The notes: a model not told the origin generated them from the letters alone. Positions 7,708-17,379 are shown, counted from the stretch's first letter. The stretch is 56,710 bases of DNA from UBA1227 sp045642705 (GCA_045642705.1 JAZUJK010000024.1:1-56710), one strand, 5' to 3'. Numbers and translations are program-made.

Positions 7708-8828
7708 TGAGAGCTAACAATGTACTAGGTATCATCCATGCTCAGGCTAGCATCTCAAGTGCTCCCGAGCTCGCATCAATTCGTACAAGCGCATCCGTTC
7801 CATTTGGCGGACGTTATAGAATGATTGATTTCCCACTTTCTAATATGGTCAATGCTGGAATCACACAGGTAGGAATCATTACAGAGTCCAACTTCCAGTC
7901 ACTTGTTGACCATGTTGGTTCAGGTAAGCCATGGGATCTCGCACGTAAGCGTGAGGGCATGTTTATTCTCCCACCATATAACACAACTAGTGCTATCGGT
8001 CACGAGACTAAACTGACATCCCTATATAGTATTGCGGACTTTTTGAAGAAAGCGCGCCAGGAATATGTAATTATCTCTGACACCAATACAGTATATAATC
8101 TCGACTTCAATGATATATTCAAATTCCATTCAGAGAAGAACGCAGATATCACAATTGTCTACAAGCATGGCAAACTTCCAGCAATATCAGATCTTATGAT
8201 GTTTGCTGTAAATGATGACAAGCGAATCACAGAAATCTCTGTTGCACAGACAGCAGACATAGGAGCTGAATGCAATTACTCATTCAACATTCTGCTTATG
8301 CGCAAATCAGTTCTCGAATATATCGTTCGAAATGCAATCGCTCATAATGCTACATCATTTGAACGTGATGTTATCCTCGCCAACCTTCCTACACTCAAAA
8401 TTTATGGATATGCAGCTACAGGTTATGCTGAGATGATTGACTCACTCAAGACTTACTACAAAGTAAGTATGGGTCTCCTAAAACCTGAGAATCGTAAGAC
8501 TCTCTTCAATACAAAGCGTCAAATCGATACTAAGATTTGCGACAACGTTCCTGCTATGTACGGAATCGACGCAAAAGTTTCCAACTCGCTTATCGCTGAC
8601 GGCTGCGTCATCGAAGGAACAGTTGAAAACTCCGTTCTCTTCCGTGATGTAACAGTAGAAAAAGGAGCTGTTATTAAGGACTCAATTCTGTTACAAGGCA
8701 CTAGGGTTCAGAGCAACTCATCCCTATCTGCCGTAATCACAGACAAGAACGCACTTATCACACCGGGCAAAACTCTGTCAGGTGATGAATCATACCCAGT
8801 TTACATTGCTAAAAAAGCAACTGTATAA
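7707..8828 (+). CDS. glgD: Glucose-1-phosphate adenylyltransferase, regulatory subunit GlgD
   Basis: Homologue of GlgC lacking the catalytic loop: where GlgC has GGQGSRL, this reads AQASISSAPELASIR, while PFGGRYRMIDFPLSNMVNAG is kept. In Bacillota GlgD is known to join GlgC in a hetero-oligomer and to change its activity. 373 residues, with a C-terminal beta-helix repeat region (about 285-345). Its ATG overlaps the glgC stop by 1 nt, with AAGGAGG upstream inside glgC. It is unlikely to be active alone. Confidence 0.93.
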   Translation: MRANNVLGIIHAQASISSAPELASIRTSASVPFGGRYRMIDFPLSNMVNAGITQVGIITESNFQSLVDHVGSGKPWDLARKREGMFILPPYNTTSAIGHETKLTSLYSIADFLKKARQEYVIISDTNTVYNLDFNDIFKFHSEKNADITIVYKHGKLPAISDLMMFAVNDDKRITEISVAQTADIGAECNYSFNILLMRKSVLEYIVRNAIAHNATSFERDVILANLPTLKIYGYAATGYAEMIDSLKTYYKVSMGLLKPENRKTLFNTKRQIDTKICDNVPAMYGIDAKVSNSLIADGCVIEGTVENSVLFRDVTVEKGAVIKDSILLQGTRVQSNSSLSAVITDKNALITPGKTLSGDESYPVYIAKKATV

Positions 8829-8848
8829 GATACCCACGGAGGCAAATT

Positions 8849-10276
8849 ATGAAAATTTTATTTGCAGCATCTGAGGCTACACCTTTTGCACAGAGTGGCG
8901 GTCTCGCAGAAGTTGCAGGCGCTTTACCTAAGGCACTTGTTGAAAAAGGAGAGGACGTTCGCGTTGTTATGCCTCTTTACGAATGCGTAAAAGAGGAACA
9001 GAGAAAGAATATGAAATTCCTCTTCCACTTTGATGTGCCTGTTGCATGGCGCTCACAATATTGTGGAGTTTTCGAAACCAAGGTTAATAATGTCACTTAT
9101 TATCTCCTTGATAACGAATATTATTTCAAGCGTTCTGGACTATATGGATATTATGATGACGCTGAGAGATTCACATTCTTCTCACGCGCTGTCCTAGACC
9201 TCATCGCTTGGCTTGACGGATGGAAACCAGATGTTGTTCATTGCAACGACTGGCAGACAGCCCTTATTCCACTTTATTACAACTGTTTCTATGCACAGCG
9301 TGATGGATATGAAAATATCCGTACTGTATATACAATTCACAACATTCAATACCAGGGCGTATATGGCAACGAATTGCTCAATGAAGTGATCGGAATCAGC
9401 CCTCCTGACTATTCACTCATCGATTATGATGGATGTGTAAACTTCTCCAAGAGCGCTATTGAATGCTGTAACAAAGTAACAACTGTATCCCCATCATATG
9501 CCAACGAGATTCTCGATCCATGGTTCTCACATGGACTTGATGGCATCCTATGGAAGAATTCTTGGAAACTTGTCGGAATTCTAAATGGTATTGATGTCGA
9601 CAGTTATAATCCTGATACAGATAAGGCTATTCCTTATAAATATTCAGCTACCAAGAAGGCTGGCAAGGCAAAATGCAAAGCAGCTCTCGAGGACAGATTT
9701 GGATTTGATCACAAGCCGGATGTCCCAATCATGGCGCTTATTTCTCGTCTCGTTTCTCACAAGGGACTTGATCTTATCACCAATATGATTGATGAACTTC
9801 TCAATACAACAGAGGTTCGTTTTATAGTTCTCGGCACAGGAGATTCTCAATATGAGGACTTCTTCCGTGGACTTGCTGCACGCCACCCAGATAAATTCCG
9901 TCTTGAGCTTGCATTTGACTCAGCTCTTTCACGTCAAATTTATGCTGGCGCCGACTTATTCCTTATGCCATCCAAGAGTGAACCATGCGGTCTCTCTCAG
10001 ATGATTGCATTGCGCTATGGCACAATTCCAATCGTTCGCGAGACAGGCGGTCTCCGTGACTCAATTAGCGATTGTGGCGATGGAATCGGAAATGGATTTA
10101 CATTCAAGACATATAATGCTCAGGATATGCACTGGGCAATCAACCGTGCAATCGACCTTTATTACAACGATAAAAAGGCATGGGGAGCTCTTGTAACAAG
10201 AGCCCTAAAATGCGACAACAGCTGGGCAAAATCAGCTGATCTATATCTAAATATGTATAAGGAAGCTTGCTCATAA
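8849..10276 (+). CDS. glgA: Glycogen synthase (ADP-glucose type, GT5)
   Basis: Elongates alpha-1,4-glucan from ADP-glucose. The N-terminal Rossmann domain begins KILFAASEATPF and the C-terminal domain has SEPCGLSQMIALRYG and RETGGLRDSI, the GT-B donor-site motifs including the conserved Glu. HNIQYQGVYG is also typical. Length 475 is normal. One position stands out: the near-invariant Lys of the KTGGL motif (K15 in E. coli) is Gln here (Q15, AQSGGLAEVAG). GGAGG lies upstream of the ATG. Last gene of the operon, closed by a strong terminator. Confidence 0.95.
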   Translation: MKILFAASEATPFAQSGGLAEVAGALPKALVEKGEDVRVVMPLYECVKEEQRKNMKFLFHFDVPVAWRSQYCGVFETKVNNVTYYLLDNEYYFKRSGLYGYYDDAERFTFFSRAVLDLIAWLDGWKPDVVHCNDWQTALIPLYYNCFYAQRDGYENIRTVYTIHNIQYQGVYGNELLNEVIGISPPDYSLIDYDGCVNFSKSAIECCNKVTTVSPSYANEILDPWFSHGLDGILWKNSWKLVGILNGIDVDSYNPDTDKAIPYKYSATKKAGKAKCKAALEDRFGFDHKPDVPIMALISRLVSHKGLDLITNMIDELLNTTEVRFIVLGTGDSQYEDFFRGLAARHPDKFRLELAFDSALSRQIYAGADLFLMPSKSEPCGLSQMIALRYGTIPIVRETGGLRDSISDCGDGIGNGFTFKTYNAQDMHWAINRAIDLYYNDKKAWGALVTRALKCDNSWAKSADLYLNMYKEACS

Positions 10277-10285
10277 AATAAAAAA

Positions 10286-10310
10286 ATGCCGTGCAGTTCC
10301 TGCACGGCAT
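10286..10310. terminator. Bidirectional intrinsic terminator between glgA and the XRE regulator
   Basis: Perfect 11-bp stem ATGCCGTGCAG/CTGCACGGCAT with a 3-nt loop. It is preceded by a run of A and followed by a T-rich stretch (CCTTTTT), so it can serve both converging genes. Confidence 0.9.
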
Positions 10311-10318
10311 AATCCTTT

Positions 10319-10942
10319 TTAAAGCATACTTGCAACTGAGAGATTTAAGTAATCATTGGTCCAAGACTCAATTGTTGTGACACAGGCAGGGGCCTGTTCC
10401 TTAGTGGTCTTTTTAGGTCCAGTTTTTACATTTCTCATTTCATTTGAAATAGAGTTTACAAGATAGTTCGCAACATCGGGATTCATAAGATTGCTTGATG
10501 CCCAAGCTGCTGGCAATACGCCTCTCTTGACTCCCGCATATAATATTAAGTATGTTGATAAGCCATATACACTTGTGATATACTTCAAAAGTTCTTCGTC
10601 CTTGGCAAGTCTACCGCCAAGAACAAGAGCGGCACGTACAATTGTATCAGTGGACATTGTGCTATCTTCTGGTATATCTGCAACTGCAATTCCAGTATCA
10701 AGATTGACGGTACTCTTGGAATTTCCAAGCAGATAATCGCAAGTAACATTATAATAATTTGCTGCACGGACAGCGAAATTTAAGCCACACTCACGCACGC
10801 CGTTCTCGTAATGTGAAAGAAGTGCTTGAGATATGCCCAAGTCCTTGGCGGCTTGTTTCTGGCTTATATTTTTATTTTTTCTAAGTTCTGTTAGTCTACT
10901 TGCGAATATTGATGCATTATCACGACTAATTTTACTTGGCAT
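10319..10942 (-). CDS. XRE-family transcriptional regulator
   Basis: 207 residues. A Cro/C1-type helix-turn-helix spans about residues 12-72 (RLTELRKNKNISQKQAAKDL, then SQALLSHYENGVRECGL), followed by YYNVTCDYLLGNS, the usual end of this domain. The C-terminal 130 residues are mostly helical with no recognised ligand domain. GGGGTGG precedes the ATG. It converges on glgA and diverges from the phosphatase gene at 11026, so it could control either its own gene or that one. The target is unknown. Confidence 0.85.
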   Translation of the reverse strand: MPSKISRDNASIFASRLTELRKNKNISQKQAAKDLGISQALLSHYENGVRECGLNFAVRAANYYNVTCDYLLGNSKSTVNLDTGIAVADIPEDSTMSTDTIVRAALVLGGRLAKDEELLKYITSVYGLSTYLILYAGVKRGVLPAAWASSNLMNPDVANYLVNSISNEMRNVKTGPKKTTKEQAPACVTTIESWTNDYLNLSVASML

Positions 10943-11025
10943 TTTGCCACCCCATTTATACGAAATGTAATATTTTTATAGATTTTGGACTTTTATTATA
11001 AACAAAATTATACTCGGAGGCAACT

Positions 11026-11736
11026 ATGAAAACATATAAAATTCATCTTTTACGTCATGGTTTGATAAAAGAAAACTATGACGGCGCCTATATCGGACAG
11101 AAGGATGTTCCTCTCTGTGATGACGGTATAGCGCAACTAAAAGAAATGAAAGAAAAGATGACATACCCAGAGGCGGCAGCTGTTTTCTCAAGCCCGCTCG
11201 CCCGTTGCCTTGAAACTTGTGATTTAATATATCCAGGCCAAAAGCCTATTGTCATAAACGAACTCAAAGAATATGATTTCGGCGACTGGGAAGGAAAAAC
11301 AGCTGACGACTTACGCGACGACGAGCTGTTTACGCATTGGCTCGCTGGCGATCCAGATTATGCACCACCTTTTGGTGAGAGCAATGCGGAATTCGGCGCA
11401 CGCATTAGCAATGCCTTCGAGAAAGTTGTCGAAGGCCTATTCAAGACAGGCGTGACCGAAGCCGCAATTGTCACCCACGGTGGCGTAATCATGAGCATCA
11501 TGGCCATGTATGCTCTGCCAGAGCTCCCAATGCACGAGTGGCTCGTGCCAAGTGGCTGTGGCTATACTATTCGTATCACACCATCACTTTGGACACATGG
11601 CAGAAAATTTGAAGTAATTGAGGATATTCCTTATATAGAACTAACTGAGGAAGAGGAAGCAGAATATCTGATGAGCAATCCAGATATGGATTCATTTGGC
11701 AATCAGATGTCCGGATTTGGTTTTATTGATATATGA
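11026..11736 (+). CDS. Histidine phosphatase family protein (phosphoglycerate mutase-like)
   Basis: Branch of the phosphoglycerate mutase/CobC superfamily, which works through a phosphohistidine. Visible catalytic residues are R10-H11-G12 (LLRHG), the Arg of SSPLARCLET, the Glu of KEYDFGDWEGK and the His of VTHGGVIMS. The loop after RHG reads LIKEN instead of the usual T-rich sequence. 236 residues, soluble, no signal peptide. CGGAGG precedes the ATG. It overlaps the HAD gene by 4 nt (ATGA at 11733), so the two phosphatases are probably co-translated. The substrate is unknown; an alpha-ribazole phosphatase role is possible but no cobalamin gene is nearby. Confidence 0.85.
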   Translation: MKTYKIHLLRHGLIKENYDGAYIGQKDVPLCDDGIAQLKEMKEKMTYPEAAAVFSSPLARCLETCDLIYPGQKPIVINELKEYDFGDWEGKTADDLRDDELFTHWLAGDPDYAPPFGESNAEFGARISNAFEKVVEGLFKTGVTEAAIVTHGGVIMSIMAMYALPELPMHEWLVPSGCGYTIRITPSLWTHGRKFEVIEDIPYIELTEEEEAEYLMSNPDMDSFGNQMSGFGFIDI

Positions 11737-12383
11737 GTATAAAAGGCGCAATTTTCGATATGGATGGCACATTGCTTGACTCCATGCATCTATGGATCAA
11801 CATAGGGCCTAGATATCTAGAGAGTAAAGGAATTGAATATACAGACAAAATAGCAGCAGATACCAAACTCATGCTTCTCCCTGAGATGGGTCAGTATTTC
11901 ATAGACAATTTGGGATTTGATCTATCAGTTTCAGAGTTCATAGACGAAGTAAACGCTATGGTAGAACATGGCTATTACTATGACGTACCAGCCAAAGACG
12001 GTGTCGCAAAATTTCTTGAATCACTCCGTAAAATGGGTGTGCCAATGGTCGTAGCTACTGCAACAGATAGACATCTCGTCGAAGCAGCGCTAAAGAGAAC
12101 TGGTATATATGATTATTTTGACCACATCTTCACATGCGGTGAAGAAGGCGTAGATAAATCAGTCCCAACAATATTTGACCGTGCGCTATCTTTCCTCGGA
12201 ACAGATAAATCTGAGACATATGTATTTGAAGACACATTCACGCCGATTAAGACCCTATACAATGCCGGCTATAGTTTTATTGCTGTCTATGACAAGTGGT
12301 CAGCAAAACACAGCGACGAAATTCGTAATCTCGCAAATTTGTATGTCACACGACTAGACGAAATTGATATAGCGAAACTTTAA
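11733..12383 (+). CDS. HAD-superfamily hydrolase (beta-phosphoglucomutase-like subfamily)
   Basis: Haloacid dehalogenase-fold phosphatase. Motif I is FDMDGTLLDS with nucleophile D9 and D11. Motif II falls at VATATDRH (normally Ser/Thr), the motif III Lys at GVDKSVPTIF, and motif IV at YVFEDTFTPIKTL, where the usual Asp pair reads Glu-Asp. The helical cap between motifs I and II fits the PGMB/Gph subfamily. 216 residues, cytoplasmic. Translationally coupled to the upstream phosphatase by ATGA. The substrate cannot be inferred; a small phosphosugar or nucleotide is usual for the group. Confidence 0.85.
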   Translation: MSIKGAIFDMDGTLLDSMHLWINIGPRYLESKGIEYTDKIAADTKLMLLPEMGQYFIDNLGFDLSVSEFIDEVNAMVEHGYYYDVPAKDGVAKFLESLRKMGVPMVVATATDRHLVEAALKRTGIYDYFDHIFTCGEEGVDKSVPTIFDRALSFLGTDKSETYVFEDTFTPIKTLYNAGYSFIAVYDKWSAKHSDEIRNLANLYVTRLDEIDIAKL

Positions 12384-12387
12384 AATA

Positions 12388-12419
12388 AAAAGGTGTAACT
12401 CGAATGAGTTACACCTTTT
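12388..12419. terminator. Bidirectional intrinsic terminator between HAD hydrolase and hybrid kinase
   Basis: Fourteen-bp perfect stem AAAAGGTGTAACTC/GAGTTACACCTTTT with a GAAT tetraloop. The A and T ends of the stem make it work for both converging genes, and only 3 nt separate it from the end of the kinase gene. Confidence 0.9.
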
Positions 12420-12422
12420 CTT

Positions 12423-15400
12423 TTAATTTAATACCTTATCCAGAGCAGCGATAAGTTTTTGGATATCAATTGGCTTAGCAATATGCTCGTTCATACCAGC
12501 ATCAATTGCAAGTTTTCTATCCTCTTCAAAAGCATTTGCTGTTGTTGCAATAATTGGGATGTTGGCAATCTTTTTATTCTTCATTGCACGAATTTCCTTG
12601 GTTGCTTCATATCCATCCATAATCGGCATTTGAATATCCATTAGGATGGCATCATACTGTCCTGGTTTTGCATTCTTCATCTTTTCAACAGCAATAGTAC
12701 CATCCTCAGCAGTATCTATAACAAAGCCATACTCGGTAAGAATTTCATTTGCAATTTCGCGGTTCATCTCATTATCTTCAACAAGTAAAATCTTCTTGCC
12801 AGAGTAATCCGGTTTCTCCTCTTCCTCTCCTTCGACTGTATCGCCCTCACAGCACCTAATAAGTGTTTTCTTAAGGTCGGACATAAAGAGTGGCTTGTTA
12901 ACGAAAGCTGTTACACCAGCATCGTATGCCTCTTGCTCTATATCAGCCCAATCATATGCAGTGATAATGATGATTGGAACAAAGTCACCAATAACCTTAC
13001 GGATACGCCTTGCTGTTTCTATACCGTTCAAATCAGGCATCATCCAGTCAATAATATATACGCTAAAGCTATCTGACTCTTCATAAGCTGCCTGTGCTCT
13101 AAACACGGCTTCCTTACCAGACGAGCACCATTCACTTCTCATAGAGATGCTCTTTAGCATCTGAGAAATGCTAAGGCATGAATCTAGATCATCATCGACA
13201 ACAAGTCCACGAAGTCCCTTTAGGCTCTTGAGTTCCTCTGGGATTTCCTCTGCTACTCTTGCATCAACGATCTTGAAGTCAAATTCCATATTAACTTCTG
13301 TACCGACTCTTTCTTCGCTCTTGATCTCAATTTTTCCGCCCATCATATCAACAATGTTTTTAGTGATGGCCATACCAAGACCAGTACCCTGGATACCAGA
13401 GACCGTAGAAGATTTAACACGAGTGAATGGCTCAAAGATTGTCTTTACAAACTCTTCGCTCATGCCGATACCATTATCTTTTACACTAAAGCAATAAGTT
13501 GCATATCCATCATCGCGAGTGTTCTTTTCAGAAACACGGAACGAAACAGTGCCACCGTTTTGAGTATACTTTGTTGCATTTGAAATAATATTGAGGAGTA
13601 CCTGATTGAGTCTCAACTTATCGCAAACTATATACTCATCTGAAACATCAAATACATCAACATAGAAATCAAGATTCTTGGCAGCTATACTCGACTGAAT
13701 AATATTACGGATTGTATGAATAATCTCTGAGAGATTTTCTTCTTGCTCATTAAGAGTCATCTTACCTGACTCAATTCTACTCATATCGAGAATATCATTG
13801 ATTAGGGAGAGCAAGTGCTCAGAGGATTGACTGATTTTCTTTAAATACTCCGTTACCATCTCTTTGCTATCGATATGAGATGCGGCAAGGCCAGTATAAC
13901 CAATGATAGCATTCATAGGTGTACGGATATCATGCGACATGTTATTAAGGAATGTTGTTTTGGCTCTATTAGCACTTTGTGCCATAGCGAGAGCCTCTTC
14001 TAGAGCCTGTTGCTGTTTCTCAATTGTAATGAGATTCTGTTTTAACATTTCCTCATTTTGAACCTTTTGAGACATTATCGCATCAACATTTTTAATGCTG
14101 ACAAGTACACAATTCTTATTAACATGTGCACTGTGATGAATTACTTTTACTTGATACCAATGCTTCTCGTCGCCTGTTCCTGTACAGAACTCGATATAAT
14201 AAGGATTGCCATCCTTGACCTTTTTCAAAACAGTCTCCGGCTCGGTCGCAAGAAGGAATCCCTTCCTATCTTCTGGGACCAATATATCCTTGAGCATTTC
14301 AATATGTTCTTGATAATTAGTTACGCTTTCCCAACCTGGGATGGCAGCTCTAAAATCTTCACTAACTCTATAATGCTCTTCGCTCATCGTATCAAAGTCG
14401 ATATGAAGCATGCACTCAACATCTTCATTCTCTGCACGAATGCTGTTTAAGAACTTAAGGAGTTCATCTACGCTCTCGAACTGCTGAGCATCTTCAACTT
14501 TCAAAACAACAATGTCTCTGCCAATTTCTCCGAAAGATGAGAGCATTTCAGTGAGTTCTCTATATACTTTTTCAATCTTTTCCCTATTGCTAGATACAAA
14601 TACAAGGCCATAATTAAAGTTCTTAAAGAGATATAAATCTTTATCTCTATTGAACCCTTTAATTACTTCTCTTGCTTTAGTTTTAATATCAATTTCTCGA
14701 TTTTCAAGTGAACGAATATTAATAATGGAAACATCCAAAATATTAGTATTATTGCCTTCTTCCAATTGACGATTTAGGAACATGCCTAGAGCAAATGAAT
14801 TAAAGCAGCCCAGTTGTCGATCCAAATTGGCATCAGGATTTTCCATTACGATATAGAGAATCATAACACCTACTGCACTTGTAAAACCAACAACTAACAG
14901 TTCGTTATTTAAGAACTGGATTCCAGCAGCAACCATCCACAGGGCAGTAGTAATAATTACTGCAAGACCTCGTCTTGAGTTCTGTGTGCGTCTTATTACA
15001 ATTGCGCAAATCATAGTTGCCAAAATATACATGAGCGTAACAACATAAACAGACATTACTGCCGGTCCTGCTGTATAGACGCTAGTACCATTATCATAAA
15101 TTTCAATTGGCAATGATGCTGTAACAATTGATGCCGCTGCCGTCACCGCAGAGAGAATTGATATCATCTTTCTACGATTAACTTTGGTTTGTCCTACATC
15201 AAGCATTACATAGCAAAAGTCAACAAGACCAAGCCACATCATTGAAATGATATAGCTCTTACAACTAATTCTAACCAACAAGTCTGGCAACATATCCATA
15301 AAATGGATGGCTACAACAGACAATGCATCCAAAGCCAAATTGACAAATGTTGCCACAAGGATAGTAACAAAAGCCCGCTCTTCTCGTAAACCTAGTTTTC

Positions 15401-15470
15401 TATGACTTGAATACAAAATTATCAAATATGCTACTATAATCAGTCCAGCAATTTGGAAGTAAATATTCAT
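12423..15470 (-). CDS. Hybrid sensor histidine kinase with seven-helix N-terminus and two receiver domains
   Basis: 1015 residues. The order is seven membrane helices (about 1-208), a degenerate GGDEF-like region (about 212-330, LDRQLGCFNSFALGMFLNRQ, no GGDEF signature), a PAS-like region (about 370-465), a coiled coil, HisKA with phospho-acceptor H513 (NNMSHDIRTPMNAIIGYT), HATPase_c with DNGIGMS and GTGLGMAI, and two receivers with acceptors D808 (IIDWMMPDLNG) and D945 (LMDIQMPIMDGYE), each with its conserved Lys (K859, K999). No DNA-binding output is present. It lies 13 bp after typA and may be co-transcribed with it. It is a close paralogue of the kinase at 54412-56661. The signal sensed is unknown. 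Confidence 0.92.
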   Translation of the reverse strand: MNIYFQIAGLIIVAYLIILYSSHRKLGLREERAFVTILVATFVNLALDALSVVAIHFMDMLPDLLVRISCKSYIISMMWLGLVDFCYVMLDVGQTKVNRRKMISILSAVTAAASIVTASLPIEIYDNGTSVYTAGPAVMSVYVVTLMYILATMICAIVIRRTQNSRRGLAVIITTALWMVAAGIQFLNNELLVVGFTSAVGVMILYIVMENPDANLDRQLGCFNSFALGMFLNRQLEEGNNTNILDVSIINIRSLENREIDIKTKAREVIKGFNRDKDLYLFKNFNYGLVFVSSNREKIEKVYRELTEMLSSFGEIGRDIVVLKVEDAQQFESVDELLKFLNSIRAENEDVECMLHIDFDTMSEEHYRVSEDFRAAIPGWESVTNYQEHIEMLKDILVPEDRKGFLLATEPETVLKKVKDGNPYYIEFCTGTGDEKHWYQVKVIHHSAHVNKNCVLVSIKNVDAIMSQKVQNEEMLKQNLITIEKQQQALEEALAMAQSANRAKTTFLNNMSHDIRTPMNAIIGYTGLAASHIDSKEMVTEYLKKISQSSEHLLSLINDILDMSRIESGKMTLNEQEENLSEIIHTIRNIIQSSIAAKNLDFYVDVFDVSDEYIVCDKLRLNQVLLNIISNATKYTQNGGTVSFRVSEKNTRDDGYATYCFSVKDNGIGMSEEFVKTIFEPFTRVKSSTVSGIQGTGLGMAITKNIVDMMGGKIEIKSEERVGTEVNMEFDFKIVDARVAEEIPEELKSLKGLRGLVVDDDLDSCLSISQMLKSISMRSEWCSSGKEAVFRAQAAYEESDSFSVYIIDWMMPDLNGIETARRIRKVIGDFVPIIIITAYDWADIEQEAYDAGVTAFVNKPLFMSDLKKTLIRCCEGDTVEGEEEEKPDYSGKKILLVEDNEMNREIANEILTEYGFVIDTAEDGTIAVEKMKNAKPGQYDAILMDIQMPIMDGYEATKEIRAMKNKKIANIPIIATTANAFEEDRKLAIDAGMNEHIAKPIDIQKLIAALDKVLN

Positions 15471-15483
15471 AAAAAATCCTCAA

Positions 15484-17316
15484 CTATTGCTTCTTAAATT
15501 GTTGCTTCATACGTTGTTCTTTATTAAGTATCATCTTGCGAAGACGAAGAGAAACTGGAGTTACCTCAAGGAGCTCATCGTCCGCAATAAATTCCATGCT
15601 CTGCTCAAGGCTCAAAATTGTTGGAGGCACAAGACGAAGTGCATCATCTGAGCCCGATGCACGAGTGTTGGTAAGGTGCTTGGTCTTGCAGACATTACAT
15701 ACGATGTCCTCACCGCGAGCTGATTCGCCAACGATCATTCCCTCGTATACCTCTACACCTGCACCGATAAAGAGTGTTCCTCTCTCCTGTGTATTAAAGA
15801 GACCATATGCATTAGAAACACCTGTCTCATGTACAACGATTGAGCCTCGCTCACGCATCTGAATATCGCCCTTATACTCCTGGTATCCATCAAAGATCTG
15901 ATTCATAATACCATTTCCGTTAGTATCTGTTAAAAACTCTGCGCGATAACCGATAAGACCACGTGATGGAATTGAGAACTCAAGGTGAGTTGATCCACCC
16001 TCGTGAGCTGCCATATTAGTAAGTTCACCTTTTCTTGAACCAATCTTCTCAATTACATTGCCCACATATTCCTCAGGCACTTCAACAACGAGAAGTTCCA
16101 TAGGCTCAAGAAGTTCACCCTTCTCGCCACGCTTATAAATAACCTTAGGACGGGATACTGCGAACTCATATCCCTCACGGCGCATTGTCTCAATAAGAAT
16201 TGAGAGATGAAGTTCTCCACGTCCGGATACCTTGAATGTATCTGTTGTATCCGTCTCCTCAACACGCATTGAAACATTTGTCTCAACTTCCTTAAAGAGA
16301 CGATCACGAATATTTCTTGATGTTACAAACTTACCTTCACGACCAGCAAATGGACTGGTATTTACGATAAAGTTCATTGCGATAGTAGGTTCATCAATCT
16401 TGATGAAATCCATAGGCTCAACACATTCAGGATCACATCCTGTCTCACCTATGTTGATATCAGTAATGCCTGATACGCAGATGATTTCACCAGCAGATGC
16501 CTCTTCAACCTCTACCCTCTTGAGGCCCTCAAAAACATATAGTTTAGATACTTTTACATTCTGTGTAGAGCCATCTGCCTTGCAGAGAACCATCTGCATA
16601 TTTCTCTTAATTGAGCCACGCTCAATACGGCCTACACCGATACGACCGATATAATCATCGTAATCAAGGGATGAGAAAAGTACTTGAAGTGGACCTTCTG
16701 TATCACAAGCTGGTGCTGGAATTTCCTCAATAATGGAATCAAAGAGTGGACGCATATCGCCATCTCTATCACGCGAATCAAATGATGCATAGCCTTCCTT
16801 AGCTGATGCGAAAATTACTGGGAATTCAATCTGATCCTCATCCGCGCCGAGTTCAATGAAGAGGTCTATAACCTCATCAACGACCTCTGCTGGGCGCGCA
16901 CCTGGACGGTCAACCTTGTTGATGACAACGACAACTTTTTTCTTGAGACCAAGAGCTTTCTTGAGCACGAAACGTGTCTGAGGCATACAACCTTCAAATG
17001 CATCAACAAGGAGAAGTACTCCATCAACCATAAGAAGAATACGCTCTACTTCGCCACCGAAATCGGCATGGCCCGGAGTGTCAATGATATTAATTTTTGT
17101 GTCCTTGTAATGAATTGAAGTGTTCTTAGAAAGAATAGTAATGCCACGCTCACGCTCGAGATCATTAGAGTCCATTACACGGTCCTCTACTGTCTCATGT
17201 GAGTTGAAAGTACCGCTCTGTTTCAATAGTTCGTCAACCAATGTTGTCTTACCATGGTCAACGTGAGCGATAATCGCAACGTTTCTAATATCTTCTCTCT
17301 GACTCAAAATTCCCAC
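15484..17316 (-). CDS. typA: Ribosome-associated translational GTPase TypA/BipA
   Basis: EF-G-like GTPase that binds the ribosome and aids 50S assembly and stress growth. The GTPase motifs are intact: AHVDHGKTT (P-loop), RERGIT (switch I), DTPGHADF and NKVDRP. EF-G-like domains and the BipA-specific C-terminal domain follow to residue about 600. The start is uncertain: the GTG at 17316 gives 610 residues, while a TTG three codons in (17307) sits behind AGGTGGG and would begin MSQREDIRNVA, closer to typical BipA. Downstream is the hybrid kinase. Confidence 0.95.
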   Translation of the reverse strand: MGILSQREDIRNVAIIAHVDHGKTTLVDELLKQSGTFNSHETVEDRVMDSNDLERERGITILSKNTSIHYKDTKINIIDTPGHADFGGEVERILLMVDGVLLLVDAFEGCMPQTRFVLKKALGLKKKVVVVINKVDRPGARPAEVVDEVIDLFIELGADEDQIEFPVIFASAKEGYASFDSRDRDGDMRPLFDSIIEEIPAPACDTEGPLQVLFSSLDYDDYIGRIGVGRIERGSIKRNMQMVLCKADGSTQNVKVSKLYVFEGLKRVEVEEASAGEIICVSGITDINIGETGCDPECVEPMDFIKIDEPTIAMNFIVNTSPFAGREGKFVTSRNIRDRLFKEVETNVSMRVEETDTTDTFKVSGRGELHLSILIETMRREGYEFAVSRPKVIYKRGEKGELLEPMELLVVEVPEEYVGNVIEKIGSRKGELTNMAAHEGGSTHLEFSIPSRGLIGYRAEFLTDTNGNGIMNQIFDGYQEYKGDIQMRERGSIVVHETGVSNAYGLFNTQERGTLFIGAGVEVYEGMIVGESARGEDIVCNVCKTKHLTNTRASGSDDALRLVPPTILSLEQSMEFIADDELLEVTPVSLRLRKMILNKEQRMKQQFKKQ

Positions 17317-17379
17317 CTAGCCTTAAATAAGTTATATATAATACATTATAAACAATAAACGAAATTTTAACACCATAAC

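Noticed and set aside
10985..11014. Promoter TTGGAC-18-TATACT for the histidine phosphatase
   Set aside because: The implied start falls on or after the ribosome binding site at 11015-11020, so it could not give a translatable leader.
12423..15470. Active diguanylate cyclase domain in the hybrid kinase
   Set aside because: The GGDEF-like region lacks the GGDEF signature, so it is probably only a sensory or structural remnant.
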